Assembly: GCF_014656055.1 (NCBI RefSeq)
Contig: NZ_BNBR01000001.1
Location: 1,757,165 to 1,821,164 of the forward strand
Origin: Streptomyces griseosporeus
Lineage (GTDB): Bacteria > Actinomycetota > Actinomycetes > Streptomycetales > Streptomycetaceae
Direction: 5' to 3'
Length of the DNA stretch: 64,000 nt
The notes beneath the pieces are model-generated. The model was not told the DNA's origin, made no database searches, and worked only from the letters and a program-made list of their open reading frames with translations. Below are positions 35,369-42,872 of the stretch, one piece after another. A program made the translations under genes and the position numbers. Positions within the stretch are counted from its first letter, which is position 1, and each line of letters starts with the position of its first letter.

Positions 35369-36193
35369 GTGGTCATCCCCGTCCATGACGTGAATCCGGT
35401 CCGCCGTACGCCCTGGGTGACGTACGCGCTGATCGCCGCGAACGTGCTCGTGTTCCTGTTCATGCCCGGCCTCGCCGGTTCCGTGGCCGGGGAGTCGAGC
35501 CTGGCCCAGTCGTGCCATCTGCACGCCTTCCTGGAGCAGTACGCGGCGGTGCCGCAGGAGCTGATCCACCATCGGATGCCGCAGATGGTGCCCACCGGCG
35601 AGGTGGGGATCGGCGCGCACGGCGCGGGCTGCCTGGTCGGGCCGCCGTCGTACGACAAGTCGCCGGCGCTGAGCGTGTTCACGGCGATGTTCCTGCACGG
35701 CAGCTGGCTGCACCTGCTGGGCAACATGCTGTTCCTGCTGATCTTCGGCAACAACGTCGAGGACCGCATGGGCCACGTCCGCTTCGCGCTGTTCTACGTG
35801 GCGTGCGGCTACGCGGCGTCGTACGGCTTCGCGCTGCTCAACGCCGGCTCCGGCGACCCGCTCATCGGCGCGTCCGGCGCGATCGCCGGGGTGCTGGGCG
35901 CCTATCTGGTGCTCTACCCGAAGGCCCGGGTGTGGGTCCTCGTACCGTTCCTGGTCTTCCTGCCGCTGCGCCTGCCGGCCTGGCTGGTGCTGGGTTTCTG
36001 GTTCGTGCTGCAGGCGGTGTACTCGTCCGGCGAGGGCGTCTCCGACGCGGGCACGGTCGCCTACGCGGCCCATGTCGTCGGGTTCCTCGCCGGCATGCTG
36101 CTGGCCTGGCCGCTCAAACCGGGCACGCCCCCGCCGCCGGAACCGCGCGGCCTGCTGTTCGGCAGGAACGCGCGGCCCCGGCAGACCTGGTGA
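35369..36193 (+). CDS. Rhomboid-family intramembrane serine protease
   Basis: The 274-residue membrane protein has six or seven segments. The catalytic serine is in GASGAIAG (about 171), the oxyanion/His loop in LHGSWLHLLGNMLFL (about 111-125) and the catalytic His in AYAAHVVGF (about 235). A 70-residue extracytoplasmic loop (about 35-100, with two Cys) lies between the first segments. It cleaves transmembrane substrates; none can be named. It starts at a GTG without a strong ribosome-binding site, and its tail is basic (GRNARPRQTW). It converges on hemE with 6 bp between stops. Confidence 0.92.
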   Translation: MVIPVHDVNPVRRTPWVTYALIAANVLVFLFMPGLAGSVAGESSLAQSCHLHAFLEQYAAVPQELIHHRMPQMVPTGEVGIGAHGAGCLVGPPSYDKSPALSVFTAMFLHGSWLHLLGNMLFLLIFGNNVEDRMGHVRFALFYVACGYAASYGFALLNAGSGDPLIGASGAIAGVLGAYLVLYPKARVWVLVPFLVFLPLRLPAWLVLGFWFVLQAVYSSGEGVSDAGTVAYAAHVVGFLAGMLLAWPLKPGTPPPPEPRGLLFGRNARPRQTW

Positions 36194-36199
36194 GTCGGG

Positions 36200-37267
36200 T
36201 CAGCGCGCGCTCCGCGCATGAACGTACTCCACGAGCCGCGTCAGCGCGTCCGGGTCGGTGGACGGCATGACGCCGTGGCCCAGGTTGAAGATGTGGCCCT
36301 CCAGGGCCTGTGCCGCGTCCAGTACCTCGCGGGTCTTGGTCTCCACGGCCTCCCGGGAGGCGAAGAGGACCGTGGGGTCGAGGTTGCCCTGGAGCGCCTT
36401 GCCGGGGCCGACGCGGCGGGCGGCCTCGTCGAGCGGGACGCGCCAGTCGACGCCGACGACGTCGGCGCCCGCCTCGCCCATCAGGCCGAGCAGTTCGCCG
36501 GTGCCGACGCCGAAGTGGATCCGCGGGACGCCGTATCCCTCGACCGCGCGGAAGACCTTCGCGGAGGCCGGCAGCACGGAGCGGCGGTAGTCGGCGGGGG
36601 CCAGGGCGCCGGCCCAGGAGTCGAACAGCTGGACGGCGCTCGCGCCCGCCTCGATCTGCACCTTCAGGAAGGCGGCCGTGATCTCGGCGAGGCGGTCCAG
36701 CAGGTCGGCCCACAGCTCCGGGTCGCCGTACATCATCGCCTTGGCGTTCTCGTACGTGCGTGACGGACCGCCCTCGACGAGGTAGCTCGCGAGGGTGAAC
36801 GGGGCGCCCGCGAAGCCGATCAGCGGAGTGCTGCCCAGCTCGGCCGTCAGCAGGCCGATGGCCTCGGTGATGTAGGGGACGTCCTCGGGGGTGAGGTCGC
36901 GCAGCTGCGCGAGGTCGGCGCGGGTGCGGATCGGGCGCTCGACGACCGGGCCGACGCCCGGCTTGATGTCGAGGTCGACGCCGATGGCCTTGAGCGGGAC
37001 GACGATGTCGCTGAAGTAGATCGCCGCGTCCACGCCGTGCCGGCGCACCGGCTGCAGGGTGATCTCGGTGACCAGCTCGGGCCGCATGCACGACTCCAGC
37101 ATGCCGACGCCCTCACGGACCTTGCGGTACTCCGGCAGCGAGCGCCCGGCCTGCCGCATGAACCATACCGGGGTGTGCGGGACCGGTTCACGCCGGCACG
37201 CCTTCAGGAAGGGGCTGTCGTACGTCGCTGTCGGCTGCTTGCCCGAGGGGCTTCCGTTGGCACTCAC
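36200..37267 (-). CDS. hemE: Uroporphyrinogen decarboxylase HemE
   Basis: I choose the GTG at 37267 ([16 protein letters not shown]), giving 355 residues, the usual length; an upstream ATG would add 40 Arg-rich residues. HemE decarboxylates the four acetate side chains of uroporphyrinogen III to coproporphyrinogen III. Signature blocks are [16 protein letters not shown] (about 26-41), [16 protein letters not shown] and [13 protein letters not shown] near the end. It feeds HemY and HemQ, which lie 4.3 kb away on the same strand behind plus-strand genes. It is divergent from the DUF3000 gene. Confidence 0.95.
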   Translation of the reverse strand: MSANGSPSGKQPTATYDSPFLKACRREPVPHTPVWFMRQAGRSLPEYRKVREGVGMLESCMRPELVTEITLQPVRRHGVDAAIYFSDIVVPLKAIGVDLDIKPGVGPVVERPIRTRADLAQLRDLTPEDVPYITEAIGLLTAELGSTPLIGFAGAPFTLASYLVEGGPSRTYENAKAMMYGDPELWADLLDRLAEITAAFLKVQIEAGASAVQLFDSWAGALAPADYRRSVLPASAKVFRAVEGYGVPRIHFGVGTGELLGLMGEAGADVVGVDWRVPLDEAARRVGPGKALQGNLDPTVLFASREAVETKTREVLDAAQALEGHIFNLGHGVMPSTDPDALTRLVEYVHARSAR

Positions 37268-37385
37268 GTCGGCAAGTCTCGCACGGCGGTACGCCCGCCC
37301 CGGCCGCGCCCGGCCCTTTACGCCCTTGGCCGACGAGGGGTGTCTTGCCCTGCGCGACGGCCCCGTTCCCCTTACTCTTCCCCGC

Positions 37386-38060
37386 ATGGCTGCGGCTCAG
37401 GGACGACTGTCGGACGGCGCTGGCGGAATGGACGAGGCGAAGGACACCAACGAAGAGGGACCCGGGGGCGGGTCGGTTCCGCTGCCGTTCCGGGCCGCGG
37501 TGGAGGCGCTGCGCACGGCGCGGCTGCGCCCGCAGATCGAGATCGAGCCGACCCGGCCCCCGCAGCGGCTCGCGCCCTTCGCGTACGCGCTGGAGGCCAC
37601 GGTCGTCGACGGGGACCAGGACCTGGCGGACGGGCGGCTGGTGCTGCTGCACGACCCGGCCGGGCACGACGCCTGGCGGGGGACCTTCCGGCTGGTCACG
37701 CTGGTGCGGGCGGAGCTGGAGCCGGAGATGGCCGCGGATCCGCTGCTGCCGGAGGTGTGCTGGTCCTGGCTGACGGGCGCGCTGCAGGCGCGCGGGCTGA
37801 CGTACGGCGAGCCGAGCGGCACCGTAACGCGGGCCGGTTCCCACTACTTCGGCGGGCTGTCGGCGCGGCCCGCGGCCTCGCAGATCGAGATCCGGGCGTC
37901 GTGGACGCCGCGGGAGGGGCTGGGCGGGGTCCCGGACACGGCGGCCCATCTCGCGGCCTGGTGCGATCTGCTGGCGCAGGTCGCGGGGCTGCCGCCGGCC
38001 GGGCCCGGCGACGCCTCCGTGGTGACGCTGCCGCAGCGCCGGGGGCCGCAGTCCCGCTGA
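37386..38060 (+). CDS. DUF3000 family protein
   Basis: The 224-residue protein begins [20 protein letters not shown]; the second Met (codon 15) is an alternative start with a reasonable upstream purine run. The conserved core (about 30-200) has [39 protein letters not shown] and [13 protein letters not shown]. It is an actinobacteria-wide protein next to hemE in streptomycetes as I remember, with no known activity. Cytoplasmic; no membrane segments. It ends before a strong hairpin. Confidence 0.88.
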   Translation: MAAAQGRLSDGAGGMDEAKDTNEEGPGGGSVPLPFRAAVEALRTARLRPQIEIEPTRPPQRLAPFAYALEATVVDGDQDLADGRLVLLHDPAGHDAWRGTFRLVTLVRAELEPEMAADPLLPEVCWSWLTGALQARGLTYGEPSGTVTRAGSHYFGGLSARPAASQIEIRASWTPREGLGGVPDTAAHLAAWCDLLAQVAGLPPAGPGDASVVTLPQRRGPQSR

Positions 38061-38074
38061 CGCCCTCGTCCGTC

Positions 38075-38107
38075 GAGGCCGTGCCGTCCGTCCGACGGCA
38101 CGGCCTC
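38075..38107 (+). terminator. Terminator of the DUF3000 gene
   Basis: A perfect 14-bp stem (gaggccgtgccgtc / gacggcacggcctc) with a five-base loop lies 15 bp after the stop, followed by tcgtttgtt. Confidence 0.8.
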
Positions 38108-38429
38108 TCGTTTGTTCAGCCCTCCCCCCGGCTCCCGCGGGGACCGTCGGCCGCCCGCACTCCTGTCCGCCGGTTCAATCCTCCACGGCCGCACTTTGGG
38201 GATCTCTTTGTCGATACGGACACTTTGTGACCTGTCTCGCCACCCAAACGGGCCCGATCGCACCCGACCGATCCGATTCGATCTTCGGATGATCGAGCAC
38301 CTGTCCGAATTGCACGTATTGTTACTCACTAGATCGTGATCATTTCCTAAAGCCCACCGGGCTCGGTGCCGAAGACGACTGTGACCTTGAAAGCAGGGTT
38401 CGTCCCCATCCCGCACCCCAGGAGGCCTG
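38108..38429. other. whiI upstream region
   Basis: This region is AT-rich relative to its flanks (38200-38350), as expected for a developmentally controlled promoter. A GACAC element at about 38218 resembles the WhiA core motif. The sigma-WhiG-type promoter is listed separately. I see no gene here. Confidence 0.5.
38348..38375 (+). promoter_or_regulatory. Sigma-WhiG-type promoter of whiI
   Basis: TAAA (38348-38351), a 16-bp spacer and GCCGAAGA (38368-38375) match the sporulation sigma factor consensus TAAA-N15/16-GCCGATAA with only one change. whiI is a known WhiG target in S. coelicolor. The start would be near 38382, about 48 bases before the whiI GTG. Confidence 0.8.
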
Positions 38430-39092
38430 GTGTCCGTTCTCCTCGAGCAGCCCTCAAGCCTGGTCGCCTACCGCCCGAACAAGCCCACCGCCATGGTCGT
38501 CGTCGCCGACCCGCGCGTCCGCTCCACCGTCACCCGCCACCTGTGGGCGCTCGGTGTGCGCGACGTCATCGAGGCCTCGTCCATCGCGGAGGCTCGTCCC
38601 CGCATCGGCAACCCCCGCGACATCTGCGTCGCCGACGTCCACCTGCCCGACGGCAGTGGGCTGACCCTCCTGTCGGAGACGCGCGCCGCCGGCTGGCCCA
38701 ACGGGCTCGCCCTCTCCGCCGCCGACGACATCGGCGCCGTGCGCAACGCCCTCGCGGGCGGCGTCAAGGGCTACGTCGTCACCGGCACCCGCACCAACGT
38801 CGGGCTCCCCACCCGGCCCGGTGCCGCCCCCATCGGCGCCGCCGCCGCGCGCCTGCACCGCCGCCCCCCGGGTGCCCCGAGCCACCCGGGCGGCTACCGC
38901 GAGCTGTCCGGCCGCGAGGTGGAGGTGCTGCGGCTGGTGGCGGAGGGCCAGTCGAACAAGGCGATCGGCGTCTCGATGGGCCTGTCCGCGCTGACCGTCA
39001 AGAGCCACCTCGCCCGCATCGCCCGCAAGCTGGGCACGGGCGACCGGGCCGGCATGGTCGCGGTCGCCCTGCGCACCGGCATCATCCACTGA
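38430..39092 (+). CDS. whiI: Sporulation response regulator WhiI (atypical receiver)
   Basis: The 220-residue protein (GTG start after AGGAGG) has an N-terminal receiver (about 20-125) and a LuxR/NarL HTH (about 155-215; LSGREVEVLRLVAEGQSNKAIG, read in two parts). The receiver is degenerate: the acidic pocket shows only one Asp (VVADPRV), the phosphorylation-site Asp is present (VADVHLP), Ser replaces the switch Thr (ALSAADD) and the conserved Lys near VKGYVVTG is missing. No histidine kinase is adjacent. This matches WhiI, an orphan regulator that pairs with BldM to activate late sporulation genes. The receiver therefore likely works without classical phosphorylation. A WhiG-like promoter precedes it. 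Confidence 0.92.
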   Translation: MSVLLEQPSSLVAYRPNKPTAMVVVADPRVRSTVTRHLWALGVRDVIEASSIAEARPRIGNPRDICVADVHLPDGSGLTLLSETRAAGWPNGLALSAADDIGAVRNALAGGVKGYVVTGTRTNVGLPTRPGAAPIGAAAARLHRRPPGAPSHPGGYRELSGREVEVLRLVAEGQSNKAIGVSMGLSALTVKSHLARIARKLGTGDRAGMVAVALRTGIIH

Positions 39093-39107
39093 GCCCACGC
39101 CACAACG

Positions 39108-39203
39108 TCCCCCTTCGCCTTCGCCTTCGCCTTCGCCTTCCCCTTCGCCTTCCCCTCGCCCCTCCCCGTCCCTTCCCTGCCTCTCTCCCCTCCTGCACCG
39201 GCC
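39108..39203. repeat. Polypyrimidine tract with ccttcg hexamer repeats
   Basis: About 90 bases are nearly all C and T on the plus strand, starting with several ccttcg repeats and continuing as cccctcgcccctccccgtccc. It lies in the 255-bp gap between whiI and the DinB gene. Such strand asymmetry can form triplex DNA. Confidence 0.9.
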
Positions 39204-39347
39204 GTTTGACGAAACCCGGGCGCCTGTCGACGGAACGTTCCGTCGGTGGGCGCTCCGGCGTGTGCGGGCCGAAAAATCGGGCGCGGACGCGGTGCGGGCC
39301 GTGCCAGGCTGGCGGATCGCCCGGACCGGTCCGACCCAGGAGCGTCG

Positions 39348-39977
39348 ATGACGACCCCGCCCCGCCTGTCCCCCCTGCTGGAGCAGTACGACTTCGCCCG
39401 CGAACGCCTGACCGCCCGCCTGACCGGCCCGGTCATGGACAGCGGCGACGGCTCGGACACGAAGGTCGGCCCCCTCACCGACGAGGAGTACCTCTGGGAG
39501 CCGGTGGCCGGCTGCTGGTCGGTACGGCGGCGTACGGACGGGCCGGGAGCGCGGGCGACCTTCCTGGCCGGGGCCGGGGACTGGGGGCGCGACGCGGCGT
39601 CGTACCCGCACCCCTGGCCGCCGCCGTTCACCACCCTCGCCTGGCGCCTGAGCCACCTCACCGAGATGCTCGCCCTGCGCGCCGACCACACCGCCGGCAC
39701 CCGCGCGCTCACCCGCGACGACCACACCGTCAGCGGCACCGCCGCGGAGGCGATCGCGGCGTTCGACACGGCGGCCGGGGCCTGGCGCACGGCGCTGCTC
39801 GGCGCCGACGACTCCGCGCTGGACACCGTCGGGTACTGCACCTACCCGCATGGCAGCGACGCGGAGGAGCCGTTCGTCGACATCGTGTGGTGGGTCAACC
39901 AGGAACTGCTGCACCACGGGGCCGAGATCGCGCTGCTGCGTGACCTCTACCGGGAGCGCGGCCCTCGGCAGGGGTGA
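39348..39977 (+). CDS. DinB-superfamily protein
   Basis: The ATG at 39348 follows AGGAGC; the 209-residue protein is cytoplasmic. The four-helix DinB fold is suggested by LLEQYDFARERLTARL, LSHLTEMLALRAD and the terminal WWVNQELLHHGAEIALLRDLY, with His residues at the expected metal sites (SHL, HHGAE). DinB-like proteins in actinobacteria include metal-dependent thiol (mycothiol/bacillithiol) transferases, but this one could do another reaction. It is alone between the polypyrimidine tract and rnd. Confidence 0.85.
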   Translation: MTTPPRLSPLLEQYDFARERLTARLTGPVMDSGDGSDTKVGPLTDEEYLWEPVAGCWSVRRRTDGPGARATFLAGAGDWGRDAASYPHPWPPPFTTLAWRLSHLTEMLALRADHTAGTRALTRDDHTVSGTAAEAIAAFDTAAGAWRTALLGADDSALDTVGYCTYPHGSDAEEPFVDIVWWVNQELLHHGAEIALLRDLYRERGPRQG

Positions 39978-40147
39978 GCCGGGCCCGCCGACGGGGGTGT
40001 CGATTTCGCGACGGCACATCCGGGGCACACAGGACGAGTGGCACCCGGAAACCGTGACACATGCTGAGAAGTCGTTTCTGCAGGTCAGCCGAACTTTCGA
40101 CCGAAACCGCAGGTCAGGCGTTCGCTCGTTACGGATACCCTTGACAG

Positions 40148-41440
40148 GTGACCGACGCCCAAGACACCGCAGCAGACACTTCACTGCGAACCACCGGAGG
40201 CGCCCCTCCGGACGACGGCGGATCGACTGCTGAGGGGGCGCCGATTCCTTTGCTGGAGCCACGGGAGGGCATTCCGCCCGTGATCGCGGACGAGTCCGCG
40301 CTCGCCGAGGTGATCGCCGCCTTCGCCGCCGGGTCCGGGCCCGTCGCCGTCGATGCCGAGCGGGCCTCCGGCTACCGGTACGGGCAGCGCGCCTACCTCG
40401 TGCAGCTGCGCCGCGAGGGCGCCGGCAGCGCGCTGATCGACCCCGTCGCCTGCCCGGACCTGTCGGGTCTCGGCGAGGCGCTGTCCGGCGTCGAGTGGGT
40501 GCTGCACGCCGCCACCCAGGACCTGCCGTGCCTGCGCGAGATAGGCATGGTGCCGACGCGGCTGTTCGACACCGAGCTGGCCGGACGGCTCGCCGGTTAC
40601 CCGCGGGTCGGCCTCGGTGCCATGGTCGAGAACGTGCTCGGCTTCGTCCTGGAGAAGGGCCACTCCGCGGTCGACTGGTCGACCCGCCCGCTGCCCGAGC
40701 CCTGGCTGCGTTACGCCACGCTGGACGTGGAGCTGCTGGTCGACCTGCGGGACGCGCTGGAGAAGGAGCTGGACCGGCAGGGCAAGCTGGAGTGGGCCCT
40801 CCAGGAGTTCGACGCCATCGCCGCTGCCCCGCCGGCCGAGCCCCGCAAGGACCCCTGGCGGCGCACGTCCGGCATGCACAAGGTGCGGCGGCGCCGGCAG
40901 CTGGCCGTCGTACGGGAGCTGTGGCAGACCCGCGACCGCATCGCGCAGCGGAGGGACGTTTCGCCGGGGAAGGTGCTCTCCGACGCGGCGATCGTGGAGG
41001 CCGCGCTGGCCCTGCCGGCCAATGTGCACGCGCTGGCCGCGCTGAACGGTTTCGGCCACCGGATGGGGCGGCGCCAGCTGGAGCAGTGGCAGGCCGCCGT
41101 CGACCGCGCCAAGGCGCTGCCGGAGGCGGAGCTGCCGCAGCAGGGGCAGCCGGTGCTCGGCCCTCCCCCGCCGCGGGCGTGGGCCGACAAGGACCCGGCC
41201 GCCGCGCAGCGGCTGTCCGCGGCGCGGGCCGGGGTGACGGCGCTGGCCGAGGAGCTGAACCTGCCGCAGGAGAACCTGATCACGCCGGACACGGTGCGCA
41301 GGGTCTGCTGGGAGCCGCCGAAGGTGGTCGACGCCGGGTCGGTGAGCGCCGCGCTGGCGGGCCACGGCGCCCGTCCTTGGCAGATCGAGCTGGTCACGCC
41401 GGTCCTGGTGAAGGCCCTCACGGCGGCGCCCCAGGCGTAA
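40148..41440 (+). CDS. Ribonuclease D-like 3'-5' exonuclease with HRDC domain
   Basis: The 430-residue protein has a DEDD exonuclease domain (about 45-220). The catalytic residues are visible: Exo I DAE (VAVDAERASGY), Exo II in HAATQDLPCL and Exo III in YATLDVELL. An HRDC domain follows (about 250-330; LAVVRELWQTRDRIAQ, LAALNGFGHRMG), and a C-terminal extension is found in actinobacteria. RNase D trims tRNA 3' ends and other stable RNA. It begins at a GTG (40148) without a clear ribosome-binding site. Confidence 0.92.
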   Translation: MTDAQDTAADTSLRTTGGAPPDDGGSTAEGAPIPLLEPREGIPPVIADESALAEVIAAFAAGSGPVAVDAERASGYRYGQRAYLVQLRREGAGSALIDPVACPDLSGLGEALSGVEWVLHAATQDLPCLREIGMVPTRLFDTELAGRLAGYPRVGLGAMVENVLGFVLEKGHSAVDWSTRPLPEPWLRYATLDVELLVDLRDALEKELDRQGKLEWALQEFDAIAAAPPAEPRKDPWRRTSGMHKVRRRRQLAVVRELWQTRDRIAQRRDVSPGKVLSDAAIVEAALALPANVHALAALNGFGHRMGRRQLEQWQAAVDRAKALPEAELPQQGQPVLGPPPPRAWADKDPAAAQRLSAARAGVTALAEELNLPQENLITPDTVRRVCWEPPKVVDAGSVSAALAGHGARPWQIELVTPVLVKALTAAPQA

Positions 41441-41592
41441 GGCCGTCGTAGACCGGCCCGGCCCGCCCGTCGGCGGCGGACACCCGACGTGCGCGGGCCG
41501 GCCGGCGACTTCTCCAGGGGCGCTCCCGGTGTGACCTTCACCGCTTGCGGCTCCGGGACTGTGCAGCAACATTACCCATGAGTAGCATGGGC

Positions 41593-41608
41593 CTGAGCGC
41601 GCGCTCAG
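41593..41608. promoter_or_regulatory. Perfect 16-bp palindrome before fadA
   Basis: ctgagcgcgcgctcag is a perfect palindrome 44 bp upstream of the thiolase GTG. Its place fits an operator for a TetR/FadR-type fatty-acid regulator; no regulator gene is adjacent. Confidence 0.55.
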
Positions 41609-41651
41609 CGTGTCGCAGCAGTGCCATCCCGCACCCTGGAGGAGAGCCATC

Positions 41652-42872
41652 GTGCCTCGTACCGTCAGGGACGTCGTCTTCGTCGACGGCGTCCGCACCC
41701 CGTTCGGCAAGGCGGGCCCGAAGGGCATCTACCACGAGACCCGCGCCGACGACCTTGTCGTGAAGGCGATCCGGGAGCTGCTGCGCCGCAACCCCGGCCT
41801 GGACCCCAAGAAGATCGACGAGGTCGCCATCGCCGCGACCACGCAGATCGGCGACCAGGGCCTGACGCTGGGCCGCACGGCCGGCATCCTCGCCGGGCTC
41901 CCCCAGTCCGTGCCCGGTTACTCCATCGACCGGATGTGCGCGGGCGCGCTGACGGCCGTGACGACGACGGCCGGCTCCATCGCCTTCGGCGCCTACGACG
42001 CCGTCATCGCCGGCGGTGTCGAGCACATGGGCCGCCACCCGATGGGCGAGGGCGTCGACCCGAACCCGCGGTTCGTCTCCGAGAAGCTGGTCGACGAGTC
42101 CGCCCTGTTCATGGGCATGACCGCGGAGAACCTGCACGACCGCTACCCGTCGATCACCAAGCTGCGGGCCGACGAGTACGCGGTGCGCTCGCAGGAGAAG
42201 GCCGCCAAGGCCTACGCCAACGGCAAGATCCAGGCCGACCTGGTGCCGATCTCCGTGCGCCGCACCAGCCCCGAGGCCGGCGAGACCGGCTGGGGCCTGG
42301 TCACCGCCGACGAGCCGATGCGCCCGGGCACCACGCTGGAGAACCTCCAGGGCCTGAAGACGCCGTTCCGTGTGCACGGCCGGGTCACCGCGGGCAACGC
42401 GGCCGGTCTGAACGACGGCGCCACCGCGTCGATCATCGCGAGCGAGGACTTCGCCCGCGAGCACGACCTGCCGGTCAAGATGCGCCTGGTCTCCTACGCC
42501 TTCGCGGGCGTGGAGCCGGAGGTCATGGGCTACGGCCCGATCCCCGCCACCGAGAAGGCGCTCGCCAAGGCGGGCCTGTCGATCTCCGACATCGGCCTGT
42601 TCGAGATCAACGAGGCCTTCGCCGTGCAGGTGCTGGCCTTCCTGGAGCACTACGGCATCGCCGACGACGACGCCCGCGTCAACCAGTACGGCGGCGCCAT
42701 CGCGTTCGGCCACCCGCTCGCCTCCTCCGGCGTCCGTCTGATGACGCAGCTGGCCCGCCAGTTCGAGGAGCAGCCGCACGTCCGCTACGGCCTGACCACC
42801 ATGTGCGTGGGCTTCGGCATGGGCGCGACGGTCATCTGGGAGAACCCGCACTTCGACGGAGGCGACAAGTGA
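41652..42872 (+). CDS. fadA: Acetyl-CoA acyltransferase (thiolase), beta-oxidation
   Basis: The 406-residue thiolase starts at GTG 41652 behind GGAGGAGAG. Active-site residues are present: nucleophile Cys in DRMCAGAL (near 97), the GGAIAFGHPLASSG block with the catalytic His, and the second Cys in TTMCVGFGMG. With FadB it forms the alpha/beta trifunctional system that completes each beta-oxidation round by thiolysis of 3-ketoacyl-CoA. Its stop overlaps the fadB start by GTGA, so the two are translated together. The palindrome upstream is the likely control site. Confidence 0.95.
   Translation: MPRTVRDVVFVDGVRTPFGKAGPKGIYHETRADDLVVKAIRELLRRNPGLDPKKIDEVAIAATTQIGDQGLTLGRTAGILAGLPQSVPGYSIDRMCAGALTAVTTTAGSIAFGAYDAVIAGGVEHMGRHPMGEGVDPNPRFVSEKLVDESALFMGMTAENLHDRYPSITKLRADEYAVRSQEKAAKAYANGKIQADLVPISVRRTSPEAGETGWGLVTADEPMRPGTTLENLQGLKTPFRVHGRVTAGNAAGLNDGATASIIASEDFAREHDLPVKMRLVSYAFAGVEPEVMGYGPIPATEKALAKAGLSISDIGLFEINEAFAVQVLAFLEHYGIADDDARVNQYGGAIAFGHPLASSGVRLMTQLARQFEEQPHVRYGLTTMCVGFGMGATVIWENPHFDGGDK

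Noticed and set aside
38171-38195. tRNA T-arm-like ggttcaatcc
   Set aside because: No acceptor stem, D-arm or anticodon arm can be formed around it.
40141-40146. TTGACA as a -35 box for rnd
   Set aside because: It lies only two bases before the GTG start codon (40148), leaving no room for a -10 and leader; no partner hexamer follows upstream of the coding sequence.
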